Positions 46,798 through 58,265 of a stretch of 64,000 nucleotides of DNA are shown here, piece by piece. Source of the stretch: Kineosporia corallincola (lineage in GTDB: Bacteria > Actinomycetota > Actinomycetes > Actinomycetales > Kineosporiaceae). Below the pieces are notes generated by a model. It was not told the DNA's origin. It searched no databases and saw only the letters and a list, made by a program, of their open reading frames with translations. The first letter of the stretch is position 1; every line of letters begins with the position of its first letter. The translations under genes and the position numbers were made by a program. The stretch spans positions 372,001 to 436,000 of the forward strand of contig NZ_JAHBAY010000007.1 in the NCBI RefSeq assembly GCF_018499875.1, given 5' to 3'.

Positions 46798-46822
46798 GGC
46801 ACCACGTGGAAAGGGTCCCTCC

Positions 46823-47575
46823 ATGTCTGAAGCCGCCGCCGCCCCCGGCCGGCTCGAGCTCCTCCCCGCCATCGACGTCGTCGACGGCCAGGCCGTGCGC
46901 CTGGTGCAGGGCGAGGCCGGCAGCGAGACCGGCTACGGCGATCCGCTGGAGGCCGCGCTGAACTGGCAGCGCGCCGGTGCCGAGTGGATCCACCTGGTCG
47001 ACCTGGACGCGGCGTTCGGCCGCGGCTCCAACCGCGACCTGCTGGCCCGGGTCTGCGAGCGGATGAGCGAGCTCGGCGTGAAGGTCGAGATGTCCGGCGG
47101 CATCCGCGACGACGCGAGCCTGGAGGCCGTCATGGCCACCGGCTGCCGCCGCGTCAACCTGGGCACCGCCGCGCTGGAGAACCCGGACTGGACCCGCGAC
47201 GCGATCAAGCAGTACGGCGACCGGATCGCCGTCGGCCTCGACGTGCGCGGCACCGAGCTGGCCGGCCGCGGCTGGACCAGCAAGGGCGGTGACCTGTACG
47301 ACCGGCTGGCCCGCCTGGACGAAGACGGCTGCGCCCGTTACGTGGTCACCGACGTCACCAAGGACGGCACGCTGAAGGGCCCGAACCTGGACCTGCTGGC
47401 CGAGGTCTGCCGGCGCACCGACAAGCCGGTGGTGGCCTCCGGCGGCATCTCCAACCTCGACGACATCGCCGCCCTGCGCGCCCTGGTGAAGATCGGCGTC
47501 GAGGGGGCAATCGTCGGAAAGGCGCTGTACAGCGGCGCTTTCACCCTTGAGCAGGCCCTCCACGTAGCCGGGTGA
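46823..47575 (+). CDS. priA: Phosphoribosyl isomerase HisA/PriA
   Basis: TIM-barrel isomerase of 250 residues. The catalytic aspartates are in [18 protein letters not shown] and [18 protein letters not shown]; the phosphate sites are SGGIRDD and ASGGIS. In actinomycetes this enzyme often also replaces TrpF (PriA); the [13 protein letters not shown] segment resembles PriA, but dual activity is inference. ATG at 46823 follows GGAAAGGG. hisF does not follow; the stop overlaps the SseB-like gene. Confidence 0.93.
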   Translation: MSEAAAAPGRLELLPAIDVVDGQAVRLVQGEAGSETGYGDPLEAALNWQRAGAEWIHLVDLDAAFGRGSNRDLLARVCERMSELGVKVEMSGGIRDDASLEAVMATGCRRVNLGTAALENPDWTRDAIKQYGDRIAVGLDVRGTELAGRGWTSKGGDLYDRLARLDEDGCARYVVTDVTKDGTLKGPNLDLLAEVCRRTDKPVVASGGISNLDDIAALRALVKIGVEGAIVGKALYSGAFTLEQALHVAG

Positions 47576-48318
47576 GACAGATGTCCCACGCGATCAACCC
47601 GCATCACGACACCGACTCGGCCGGCACCCCCTGGTCCGGCCGCACCCTCACCGCCCAGCCCTTCCCGGGCGACGACGGAACCGCCGACGAGGCCCTCACC
47701 GCCGCGCTCGCGACCGGTGACCTGACCGCGATCACCCGGGCCTGGGCGCCGACGCGCGTCCTGGTGCCGATCGTCGCGGTGCTGGGCGACGACGAGGCCG
47801 AGCTGGTCGCGACGCAGGGCGACAAGAGTGCCGACATGGCCCTGGTCACCCTGCTGGGTGAGGACGACGCCCGGGTGCTGCCCGTGTTCACCAGCGTGGC
47901 CGCGCTCCAGACCTGGAACCCGCAGGCCCGGCCGGTCCCGGTGGAGGCCGCGCGGGCCGCGCAGGCCGCTGTGGTGGAGGAGTGCCCGCGCATCGTCATC
48001 GACCCGGCCGGGGCCTCGGTGGAGCTGCCCCGCCCGGCGGTGTGGGCGGTGGCCCAGGGCCGGGAGTGGGTGCCCCCGGCCTCCGACCCGGACCTGCTGG
48101 CCGGGATCGCCGCGCTGGTCACCGCCGTGCCGCAGGTCAGGGCGCACCGCTGCGAGCCGGACGGCGACGCCGGCCTGGTCGTGGTGCTCGGCCTGCCGCC
48201 CGGCCTGGAGCGGGAGCAGGTGCGCGAGACCACCAGCCGGATCGGCGAGCTGCTGCTCACCGACCAGGTGGTGACCGAGCGCACCGACTCGGTGCGGCTG
48301 GCGGTCCGTTCCGTGTGA
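47572..48318 (+). CDS. SseB family protein
   Basis: 248 residues with an SseB-like domain (about 30-150) and a C-terminal domain with the [23 protein letters not shown] region. The name comes from an enteric protein of enhanced serine sensitivity; the function here is unknown. The GTG overlaps the priA stop; ATG at 47581 may be the real start. The placement between hisA and infC is common in actinomycetes. Confidence 0.83.
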   Translation: MRQMSHAINPHHDTDSAGTPWSGRTLTAQPFPGDDGTADEALTAALATGDLTAITRAWAPTRVLVPIVAVLGDDEAELVATQGDKSADMALVTLLGEDDARVLPVFTSVAALQTWNPQARPVPVEAARAAQAAVVEECPRIVIDPAGASVELPRPAVWAVAQGREWVPPASDPDLLAGIAALVTAVPQVRAHRCEPDGDAGLVVVLGLPPGLEREQVRETTSRIGELLLTDQVVTERTDSVRLAVRSV

Positions 48319-48323
48319 TCGTC

Positions 48324-48369
48324 CCGACGGTTCTCACCCGCCCAGATCAATCCGGGTGAGAACTGTCGG
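48324..48369 (+). terminator. Terminator hairpin after the SseB-like gene
   Basis: Arms 48324-48340 and 48353-48369 pair over 17 bp (one G-U) around a 12-nt loop, starting 6 bp after the stop. There is no T-run. Confidence 0.7.
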
Positions 48370-49673
48370 TGGGGGAGGGCAGACTGCGGCTCGTGCTGCT
48401 CGCCCCGTACCGCGAACTCCTGCGTCGCCCCCTGGTTCTCCCGCTCTTCGTCACCGGCGTGCTGTGCCGCATGCCCAACAGCGCCGCCACCGTGGCGATC
48501 ACCGTGTTCGTGGTCAGCGGCCTGGACCGCAGCTACGCGCAGGCCGGGCTGGTCGCGGCGGTGATGACGGTGGGGGCGGCGATCGGGGCGCCGTGGCGCG
48601 GCCGGCTGCTCGACCGGATCGGCCTGCGTCGCACGGTGGCGCCGTCGGTGCTGGTGGAGGGCGCGGTCTGGTTCGCCGTCCCGTTCCTGCCCTACCACCT
48701 GATCCTGGTCACGGCGTTCGTCGGGGGACTCCTGTCGATCCCGGTCTACATGGTGGTGCGGCAGGGCCTGAGCGTGCTCGCCGCCCCGTCGCAGCAGCGG
48801 GCGGCCTTCTCGCTGGACTCCATCTCGACCGAGCTGAGCTACCTGGTCGGCCCGGCCGCCGGTGCGGCCCTGGCCTCCACCTGGTCGCCGACGGGCACGG
48901 TGCTGCTGGTCGGCGGCACCACGGTCGCGGCGGGCCTCGGCCTGATGGTGTTCGACCCACCCCTGCGCCGACCGCACCCCGACCCGGTTCCCGGCCCCAC
49001 CCCCGGCCCCACCCCGGCCGGCCGGTCCGACCTGGTCTCGCCCCGGCTGGTCGCCACCCTGGCCGCCACCGTGGTCGCCCTGGCGGTGATCGGCGCCACC
49101 GACGTCTCCGTGGTGGCGCTCAGCCGGGAGTCCGGGCAGATGCACCTGACCTGGGTGGTCTTCGTCGCCTGGTCGCTGTCGTCGATGACCGGCGCCGTGG
49201 TGTTCGGCGCCCTCGACCGTCCGGTCCCGGTGTTCGCCCTGGTGCTGGCGCTCTGCCTGCTGACCGCGCCGGCGGGCCTGGTCCCGGGCATCTGGTGGCT
49301 GGCCCTGGCCATCGTCCCGGCCGGGCTGCTCTGTGCTCCGGCCATGGCGGCGGCCGGGGCCGAGGTCAGCCGGCTGGTCCCGGAGCACCGGCGGGGCGAG
49401 GCGCTCGGCTGGTACGGCTCGGCCATGACGGTCGGCCTGGCCGCCGGCACACCGCTGGCCGGGTGGGCCATCGACCGGGCCGGTCCGGCGGCCGGTTTCG
49501 CCCTGACCGGGACGATCGGCGCTGCTGTCGCGGTCGTCGGCCTGATGCTGATACGCTTGGCCACTGACCGACCGAGTTCCGACGCAGAGCCTGCCCTAGC
49601 CGGTGAGTTCGCGACAGAGCACGGTGCGCCAAGTGGAGTCTCTCCCACCCGCCGTCAGCACACTCAGGTGTGA
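48369..49673 (+). CDS. Major facilitator superfamily transporter
   Basis: 434 residues with about 12 membrane helices. The loop GRLLDRIGLRRTV between helices 2 and 3 is the MFS motif A region. A Pro-rich cytoplasmic loop (about 200-220) separates the two halves. Substrate unknown. The GTG at 48369 lies on the last base of the preceding hairpin, so GTG at 48393, eight codons on, may be the real start. The stop abuts the leader frame before infC. Confidence 0.85.
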   Translation: MGEGRLRLVLLAPYRELLRRPLVLPLFVTGVLCRMPNSAATVAITVFVVSGLDRSYAQAGLVAAVMTVGAAIGAPWRGRLLDRIGLRRTVAPSVLVEGAVWFAVPFLPYHLILVTAFVGGLLSIPVYMVVRQGLSVLAAPSQQRAAFSLDSISTELSYLVGPAAGAALASTWSPTGTVLLVGGTTVAAGLGLMVFDPPLRRPHPDPVPGPTPGPTPAGRSDLVSPRLVATLAATVVALAVIGATDVSVVALSRESGQMHLTWVVFVAWSLSSMTGAVVFGALDRPVPVFALVLALCLLTAPAGLVPGIWWLALAIVPAGLLCAPAMAAAGAEVSRLVPEHRRGEALGWYGSAMTVGLAAGTPLAGWAIDRAGPAAGFALTGTIGAAVAVVGLMLIRLATDRPSSDAEPALAGEFATEHGAPSGVSPTRRQHTQV

Positions 49674-49781
49674 ATGGCATCGGGTCCCGGTCCGCTCCTC
49701 CCGACCAGGAGGGGCCTCCTCGCCGCACGCGGCGGGGCTGTACGGCGACGGAATATCCGTCTGCCGTGTGACCGTTATTGA
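49674..49781 (+). other. Possible leader ORF upstream of infC
   Basis: ATG directly abutting the MFS stop opens a 35-codon frame rich in Arg (ten residues, with RR and RRR runs) and ending exactly where the hairpin at 49781 begins. It overlaps smaller hairpins (about 49706-49725 and 49728-49742). It may be a leader peptide sensing translation, or a chance frame. Confidence 0.35.
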
Positions 49782-49820
49782 GGCTCCCGAGCGCCTGCGT
49801 CCGGGAGCCTTCTCCCGTTT
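49781..49820 (+). terminator. Attenuator-like hairpin in the infC leader
   Basis: AGGCTCCCG (49781-49789), 12-nt loop, CGGGAGCCT (49802-49810), then TCTCCCGTTT. A 9-bp stem with a T-containing tail 47 bp before infC fits either termination of the MFS transcript or an attenuator of infC-rpmI-rplT. Confidence 0.55.
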
Positions 49821-49856
49821 GCCGGTGGTCTCCGAGTCCGTACGAAGGAGTAACAC

Positions 49857-51098
49857 ATCAGCGAGCCCCGGATTAACGACCGTATCCGCGTCCCAGAGGT
49901 GCGGCTGGTCGGCCCCAACGGGGAGCAGGTCGGCATCGTCCGGGTCGAAGACGCGTTGCGTCTCGCCCAGGAGGCCGACCTCGACCTCGTCGAAGTCGCG
50001 CCCCAGGCGCGGCCGCCGGTCTGCAAGCTCATGGACTTCGGCAAGTTCAAGTACGAGTCCGCGATCAAGGATCGCGAGGCCCGGAAGAACCAGGCCCACA
50101 CGGTCCTCAAGGAAATCAGGCTTCGCCTCAAGATCGACCCGCACGACTACGCCACCAAGAAGGGGCACGTCGTCCGGTTCCTCAACGAGGGCGACAAGGT
50201 CAAGGTCATGATCATGTTCCGTGGCCGCGAGCAGTCGCGCCCGGAGATGGGCTACCGCCTGTTGCAGCGGATGGCTGCCGATGTGGCCGAAGAGGGCTAC
50301 ATCGAGAGCAACCCGAAGCAGGACGGCCGCAACATGGTCATGGTGATCGGCCCGCACAAGAAGAAGGCCGAGGCCAAGGCCGAGCAGAAGGACCAGCAGG
50401 CCGAGGAGAAGGCAGCCCGCGCCGAGCGCCGCCGCGAGGAGGCTCGCGAGGCCGCGGAGAAGGCCGCTGCCGCCGCTGCCGAGGAGAAGCCCGCGACCGT
50501 CGACGACGATGAGGAGCCCATCTTCATCAAGCGCGCGACGCCCCCGCCGTCGGCTGCCCCCGCGCCCGTGAGCTCCGGCCCGCCCGCGTACACGTCGTCC
50601 TCCCGTCCGTCCGGTGGCCCGCGCGGCGACCGCCCGGGTGGCCCCCGTGGCGACCGTCCGTCGTACGGCGACCGCTCGTCCGGCCCGCGTGGCGACCGCC
50701 CGTCTTACGGCGACCGTCCGTCCGGCCCGCGTGGCGACCGTCCCGGTGGCCCGTCCTCGCGTCCGGCTCCCGGTGGTGCGCCCCGTTCGGCTCCGGTCGG
50801 CGGAGCTCCGGCCGGGCGTCCGGCTCCGGTCAGCCGCCCGGCTCCGGCCGCCGGCACGCCGGGTGCGGCTCCGCGCCCCACCCCGGCGGCCACGGGCCCG
50901 CGTCCCACCCCCGGACCGCGCCCGACCCCGGCCTCGATGGGGCCGCGTCCCACCCCGGGCCCCGGCCCGCGACCGACCCCGGGCCCCGGCCCGCGCCCCG
51001 CGCCGCGTCCCACCCCGGGACCGGACGCCGAGGCGAAGCCCAAGGAGGAAGCCGCCAAGCCGGCGTCCTCCGAGCAGCAAGAGGCTGCCGACGCCTGA
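49857..51098 (+). CDS. infC: Translation initiation factor IF-3 with long C-terminal extension and ATC start
   Basis: 413 residues; usual IF3 is about 170-210. The normal two-domain IF3 spans residues 1-175: [37 protein letters not shown], then [14 protein letters not shown] and the C-domain to GPHKKK. The start is ATC at 49857: AAGGAG ends 6 nt before it, an in-frame TAA lies at 49851, and no ATG/GTG/TTG exists before essential IF3 sequence; GTG at 49899 would remove 14 conserved residues. A rare infC start codon is known in enterobacteria (AUU) for autoregulation. Residues 175-220 are Lys/Glu/Ala-rich, and from 230 a Pro/Arg/Gly-rich tail with repeats ([17 protein letters not shown]) follows. 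Confidence 0.93.
   Translation: MSEPRINDRIRVPEVRLVGPNGEQVGIVRVEDALRLAQEADLDLVEVAPQARPPVCKLMDFGKFKYESAIKDREARKNQAHTVLKEIRLRLKIDPHDYATKKGHVVRFLNEGDKVKVMIMFRGREQSRPEMGYRLLQRMAADVAEEGYIESNPKQDGRNMVMVIGPHKKKAEAKAEQKDQQAEEKAARAERRREEAREAAEKAAAAAAEEKPATVDDDEEPIFIKRATPPPSAAPAPVSSGPPAYTSSSRPSGGPRGDRPGGPRGDRPSYGDRSSGPRGDRPSYGDRPSGPRGDRPGGPSSRPAPGGAPRSAPVGGAPAGRPAPVSRPAPAAGTPGAAPRPTPAATGPRPTPGPRPTPASMGPRPTPGPGPRPTPGPGPRPAPRPTPGPDAEAKPKEEAAKPASSEQQEAADA
50608..50750 (+). repeat. Repeats in the infC tail ([10 protein letters not shown] type)
   Basis: Repeated units GGCGACCG(C/T)CCGTC encode [14 protein letters not shown] and GPRGDRP. A second set of PRPTPGP repeats continues to about 51025. The composition resembles RGG/RG-type RNA-binding tails. 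Confidence 0.75.
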
Positions 51099-51217
51099 CG
51101 GCGGCAGCCAGACCAGGTGCCCGGGCGGGCATCCCGACGAACGAGTTGCCCGCCCGGTCCCTAAACACCTTCCGCGTGCCGGACCACCCGCGCGCGGATC
51201 GATGAGGAGATACAGAC

Positions 51218-51412
51218 GTGCCGAAGAACAAGACGCACAGCGGTTCGAAGAAGCGCTTCCGGGTGACCGGCAAGGGCAAGCTGATGCGTGAGCAGACGAA
51301 TGCTCGTCACTACCTCGAGCACAAGTCCTCGAGCCGCACGCGTCGCCTGGCGTCCGACCAGCCCGTCGCCTCCGGCAACGTGAAGGCCATCAAGCGCCTG
51401 CTCGGCCTCTGA
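51218..51412 (+). CDS. rpmI: Ribosomal protein bL35
   Basis: 64 residues: PKNKTHSGSKKRFRVTGKGKLMREQ...NARHYLEHKSS, the bL35 signature, strongly basic. GTG start with GAGGAG upstream. Standard infC-rpmI-rplT operon. Confidence 0.97.
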   Translation: MPKNKTHSGSKKRFRVTGKGKLMREQTNARHYLEHKSSSRTRRLASDQPVASGNVKAIKRLLGL

Positions 51413-51475
51413 CTCCCCGCTCACCGACCCCCGTCGCCGGTCCCTGACCGGTGATCAGAACCAAGGAGACTCCAC

Positions 51476-51856
51476 GTGGCACGCGTCAAGCGGGCAGTCA
51501 ACGCCCAGAAGAAGCGCCGCGAGGTCCTCGAGCGCGCCAGCGGTTACCGCGGCCAGCGCTCACGCCTCTACCGCAAGGCCAAAGAGCAGGTCACGCACTC
51601 GCTGGTCTACTCGTACCGCGACCGTCGTGCGCGCAAGGGTGACTTCCGCAAGCTGTGGATCCAGCGCATCAACGCTGCCGCCCGCGCCAACGGCATGACC
51701 TACAACCGGTTCATCCAGGGCCTGAAGGCCGCGGAGATCGAGGTCGACCGCCGCATGCTGGCCGAGCTGGCCGTGAACGACGAGGCCGCGTTCGCCGCGC
51801 TCGTCGTGCTGGCCAAGGACGCCCTGCCGGCCACCGCGGACACCACCGCGGCCTGA
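51476..51856 (+). CDS. rplT: Ribosomal protein bL20
   Basis: 126 residues: [37 protein letters not shown] and [21 protein letters not shown], typical of bL20, an early assembly protein that also autoregulates its operon in other bacteria. GTG start with AAGGAG upstream. An Ala/Thr-rich tail follows. Confidence 0.97.
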   Translation: MARVKRAVNAQKKRREVLERASGYRGQRSRLYRKAKEQVTHSLVYSYRDRRARKGDFRKLWIQRINAAARANGMTYNRFIQGLKAAEIEVDRRMLAELAVNDEAAFAALVVLAKDALPATADTTAA

Positions 51857-51862
51857 GTCTCT

Positions 51863-51886
51863 CGCCGGTCCCCCGCGGGACCGGCG
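51863..51886 (+). terminator. Terminator after rplT
   Basis: CGCCGGTCCC (51863-51872), loop CCGC, GGGACCGGCG (51877-51886): a perfect 10-bp stem 7 bp after the stop, 18 bp before the next ATG. Confidence 0.75.
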
Positions 51887-51904
51887 TCAGCAGCGGAAAC
51901 ACAG

Positions 51905-52936
51905 ATGACGACGGAACGCCCGGCGCTCGAGGCGCTGTCCAATCCCCGGTCCGACCGGGTGCGGGCAGTGGCCCGGCTGTCCGGGCGTTCCGCGCGTCAG
52001 CGGGCCGGCCGTTTCCTGGTCGAGGGCCCGCAGGGGGTACGTGAGGCGGTCGCCGAGCACGTGGCCCACCGGTCGGGGCACCAAGGGGGGACGCCCGTCG
52101 CCCCGGAACGGGGCGGGTCACCTCACGCGGGTGGTGCGCCGGGCACGCTGCGCGAGCTGTACGCCACTCCCGACGCCGCCGCCCGGTACCCCGAGATCCT
52201 CGACGCGGCAGCCGGTTCCGGCGTCCCGGCGCGGATCGTCACGGACGAGGTGCTGGCCGCGATGCTGGCCGGCGCCGGCACCACCACACCGCAGGGCCTG
52301 CTGGCCGTCTGCGACCTGATCACCGTCGGCCTGGACAGCGTGATCGCCGCCCGGCCGCGGCTGGTGGCCGTGCTGTCCCAGGTGCGCGACCCGGGCAACG
52401 CGGGCACGGTGATCCGTGCGGCCGACGCCGCCGGGGCCGACGCCGTGGTGCTCACCGACGCCAGCGTCGACGTGCACAACCCGAAGTGCGTGCGCTCCAC
52501 CGCGGGCAGCCTGTTCCACCTGCCGGTGGTGGCCGGTGTCCCGCTGGCCGACGCGGTGCGGCGGCTGAAGCAGGCCGGTCTGGCGGTGCTGGCCGCGGAC
52601 GGTGCGGGCGACTTCGACCTGGACGAACTGGCGGACGACGCCGAGGACCGCGAGGTTTCGTCGTCCACCCCCGAGTCGTCCACCCCCGAGTCGTCCACCC
52701 CGGGCGCGCCCCACCTGGAGCGCTCCGCGGCCTGGGTGTTCGGCAACGAGGCGTGGGGCCTGCCGCAGGCCGACCGGGACCTCGCCGACGCCGTGGTGCG
52801 GGTGCCCGTGCACGGCCGGGCCGAGAGCCTGAACCTCGGCACCGCGGCCACCGTCTGCCTCTACGCCACCGCGCGGGCCCAGCGTCGCGAGCAGCGACGG
52901 GCACAGCGCCGATTTACCATGGCGGAAACCGCCTGA
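51905..52936 (+). CDS. TrmH family RNA 2'-O-methyltransferase
   Basis: SPOUT methyltransferase of 343 residues. Motifs: LSNPRSDRVRAVARLSGRSARQRAGRFLVEGPQ (substrate-binding domain), DPGNAGTVIRAADAAGADAVVL, VFGNEAWGLP and LNLGTAATVCLYATA (knot). Relatives methylate 23S rRNA; the site cannot be read from sequence. Two unusual inserts are seen: about 30 residues near 60-80, and a Ser/Thr/Pro/Glu repeat (SSTPE) near 255-265. The position before pheS is usual. Confidence 0.9.
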   Translation: MTTERPALEALSNPRSDRVRAVARLSGRSARQRAGRFLVEGPQGVREAVAEHVAHRSGHQGGTPVAPERGGSPHAGGAPGTLRELYATPDAAARYPEILDAAAGSGVPARIVTDEVLAAMLAGAGTTTPQGLLAVCDLITVGLDSVIAARPRLVAVLSQVRDPGNAGTVIRAADAAGADAVVLTDASVDVHNPKCVRSTAGSLFHLPVVAGVPLADAVRRLKQAGLAVLAADGAGDFDLDELADDAEDREVSSSTPESSTPESSTPGAPHLERSAAWVFGNEAWGLPQADRDLADAVVRVPVHGRAESLNLGTAATVCLYATARAQRREQRRAQRRFTMAETA

Positions 52937-52974
52937 CGCAGGCCGGTTCCCGCCGTCACTCACTCCTGCCCCCA

Positions 52975-53002
52975 GCGGCCAGAAGCGAAATCCACTGGCC
53001 GC
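52975..53002 (+). terminator. Hairpin between the methyltransferase gene and pheS
   Basis: GCGGCCAG (52975-52982), 12-nt loop, CTGGCCGC (52995-53002). No T-box-like element was recognised before pheS. Confidence 0.5.
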
Positions 53003-53009
53003 CGTCTGA

Positions 53010-54124
<1,115 letters not shown>

Positions 54125-54125
<1 letters not shown>

Positions 54126-56638
54126 TGCGCGCCCCGCTGAGCTGGCTGGCCGAGTACGTCGAGATGCCGCAGGGCGTCACGGCTCTCGAGGTGGCCGCCG
54201 ACCTGGTCAAGGTCGGCCTGGAGGAAGAGGGCGTGCACGGTGGCGGTGTCACCGGGCCGCTCGTGGTCGGCCGGGTGCTCGACTTCACCCCCGAGCCGCA
54301 GAAGAACGGCAAGACGATCCGCTGGTGCCAGGTCGACGTCGGAGAGGCCGAGCCGCGCGGGATCGTCTGCGGCGCGGGCAACTTCGCCAAGGACGACCTG
54401 GTGGTCGCCAGCCTGCCCGGGGCCGTGCTGCCCGGCGGCTTCGCGATCGCCGCGCGCAAGACCTACGGCCACAAGTCCGACGGCATGCTCTGCGCCGCCA
54501 GCGAACTGGGCCTCGGCGAGGATCACGACGGGATCATCCTGCTGGCCGAGTGGGGTCACGGCGACGCGAAACCCGGTGACGACGCGATCGCGCTGCTCGG
54601 TCTGGCCGAGGAGACCGTCGAGGTCAACGTCACGCCCGACCGCGGCTACTGCTTCAGCCTGCGTGGCATCGCCCGGGAGTACTCGCACTCCACCGGCCGC
54701 ACCTTCACCGACCCGGCGCTGATCGACGTGCCGGCTCCCACGGAAGACGGTTTCCCGGTCGAGCTCGACGACCGGGCCCCGATCAACGGCGTGATCGGCG
54801 GCGACCGCTTCGTCGCCCGCGTGGTCAGGGGAGTCGACGCCACGGCCACCAGCCCGCGCTGGATGCAGCGCCGGCTGGAACAGGCCGGGATGCGGCCGAT
54901 CTCGCTCGCGGTCGACGTCACCAACTACGTCATGCTGGCCGTCGGGCACCCGTTGCACGCGTTCGACCTGGACCGGCTGTCCACGCCGATCGTGGTGCGC
55001 CGGGCCGCCCCGGGCGAGAAGCTGACCACGCTCGACGACGTGGAGCGCACCCTGCACCCGGAGGACCTGCTGGTCACCGACTCGCCGGAGGGCCGCTCGA
55101 GCCGGGTGCTCAGCCTGGCCGGGGTGATGGGCGGGGCCACCAGCGAGGTCACCTCGACCACCACGAACGTGCTGGTCGAGGCCGCGCACTGGGACCCGAT
55201 CACGGTCGCCCGCACGATGCGCCGGCACAAGCTGCCCACCGAGGCGGGCAAGCGGTACGAGCGCGGCGTCGACACCCGGCTGGCCGACGTGGCCGCCGAG
55301 CTGGCCGTGCGCCTGCTGGTCGAGTACGGCGGTGAAGGTGTCGAGGTCGGCCCGGTCACCGACGTCGGCACCCCGGCGCCGGGCGCGAGCATCGAGATGG
55401 CCTGGGACTTCCCGGGCCGCATCGTCGGCCTGGACTGGACCCGTGAGCAGGTCGTCGACACGCTGACCACGATCGGCTGCACCGTCAGCGGCGACGAGAC
55501 GCTGACCGTGCAGGCGCCGAGCTGGCGTCCCGACCTGACCGTCGGCGTGGACCTGGCCGAGGAGCTCGCCCGGCTGCGGGGGTACGACCAGATTCCGTCG
55601 GTGCTGCCGGTCGCCCCGCCCGGGGCCGGCCTGACGCACGGCCAGCGGGTGCGGCGCTCGGTCGCCCGGGCGCTGGCCGAGCACGGCGCGGTCGAGGTGC
55701 TGACCTACCCGTTCATCGGCGAGGCGGTGCATGACGCGTTCGGCCTGAAGCCGGACGACCCGCGCCGGCGGGCCCTGCGTCTGGCCAACCCGCTGTCCGA
55801 CGAGCAGCCGTTCCTGCGCACGTCGCTGGTCGCGACGCTGCTCGACGCGGTGAAGCGCAACGTCAGCCGGGGTTTCACCGACCTGGCGGTGTTCGAGATC
55901 GGGTCGGTCACCCGGCCCGGCGGGGCCGAGGCCAGGGCCGGGCACCCGAGCGTGGCCGGGCGGCCCAGCGACGCCGAGCTGGAGCAGCTGTTCGCGGCGA
56001 TCCCGCACCAGCCGCTGCGGGCCGCGATCGTGCTGACCGGTCAGCGGGAGCTGCCGGGCTGGGCCGGCCCGGGCCGGGCCGCCGACTGGTCCGACGCCGT
56101 GGAGGCCGCGCTGCTGGTGGCCCGCACGGTCAACGTGACGGCGACCGTGGCCAAGGAGGAAGACCACGCTCCCTGGCACCCGGGCCGCTGCGCCCGGCTG
56201 GAGATCGACGGCCGGCTCTTCGGTCACGCCGGTGAGCTGCACCCGAAGGTGGTCGCCGCGCTCGGCCTGCCGCCTCGCACGGTGGCGGCCGAGGTCGACC
56301 TCGACCTGCTGATCGAGGTGTCCGGCCGGATCGTGACCGCGTCACCGATCTCCACCTTCCCGCTGGCCAAGGAAGACGTGGCGCTGGTGGTGAAGAACGA
56401 GGTGGCCAGCCAGGACGTGCACGCCGCCCTGGTCGCCGGGGCCGGTGAACTGCTGGAGTCGGCGCGGCTGTTCGACGTCTACACCGGCTCGTCGGTGGAG
56501 GAGGGGTACAAGTCGCTGGCGTTCGCGCTGCGGTTCCGCGCCCCCGACCGCACGCTCAAGGCGGACGAGACGGCCGCTGTCCGGGACGCCGCGGTGGCCG
56601 CCGCGGCCGCGGCCACCGGAGCGGTGCTGCGGGGGTAG
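54125..56638 (+). CDS. pheT: Phenylalanyl-tRNA synthetase beta subunit
   Basis: 837 residues, within the usual size. Domains in order: tRNA-binding/OB domain (about 40-155), B3/B4 editing domain (about 205-390, with DVTNYVMLAVGHPLHAFD), B5 (about 410-475), catalytic-like core and C-terminal anticodon-binding domain (about 740-837). ATG at 54125 overlaps the pheS stop. The enzyme is an (alpha-beta)2 tetramer. Confidence 0.96.
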
Positions 56639-56664
56639 CGCGCTCCCGTCGTCCGTAAGAAACT

Positions 56665-56712
56665 GAACGGCACCCCTGAACGTTGACGCGATGTTGACCG
56701 GGGGTGCCGTTC
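56665..56712 (+). terminator. Terminator after pheT
   Basis: Perfect 12-bp inverted repeat GAACGGCACCCC (56665-56676) / GGGGTGCCGTTC (56701-56712), 24-nt loop, 27 bp after the stop. Confidence 0.7.
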
Positions 56713-56736
56713 GGCATTCGCTGTGTCACAAAGCAC

Positions 56737-57821
<1,085 letters not shown>

Positions 57822-57852
57822 GCCCCGCGCCCGGCGGCCGGGAGGTGGCGTC

Positions 57853-58242
57853 ATGCATCTGATCCAGTACCGGCAGGCGATGGCCCTGGTGCGCCTGGCG
57901 CCCGACAGCCCGGACCCGCACTGGGCCGTGGGCAGCCCGCTGGTCAGCATCTCGCGCACCGCCGACGAGATCAGCGTGGTCTGCCCGACCACCAGCCTGC
58001 CCGAGCCGGTTCCCGGCCCGGTCGAGGGCCCCTTCACCGTCACCCGGGCGGCCGGGGCACTGGAGTTCTCCCAGATCGGCGTGCTGATGCGGTTGCTGAA
58101 ACCGCTGGCCGACGCCGGGATCCCGGTGCTGAACGTGTCCACGTTCGACACCGACTGGGTGCTCGTGCCCGCGGCGAAATCCGTGGTGGCGGCCTCGGTC
58201 TGGCGTCATGCCGGATACACCGTGACAGAAGACGCCGAGTAA
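57853..58242 (+). CDS. ACT-domain protein in the arginine operon
   Basis: 129 residues resembling the two-ACT-domain proteins (CASTOR/GATS-like ACT7): [15 protein letters not shown], the [49 protein letters not shown] core. ACT domains bind amino acids, so an arginine- or ornithine-sensing role is attractive but is inference. GGGAGG lies 7 nt before the ATG. It sits between argC and argJ, where no gene is usual. Confidence 0.8.
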   Translation: MHLIQYRQAMALVRLAPDSPDPHWAVGSPLVSISRTADEISVVCPTTSLPEPVPGPVEGPFTVTRAAGALEFSQIGVLMRLLKPLADAGIPVLNVSTFDTDWVLVPAAKSVVAASVWRHAGYTVTEDAE

Positions 58243-58265
58243 GAAACCCCTGAGAGGAACGTCAG

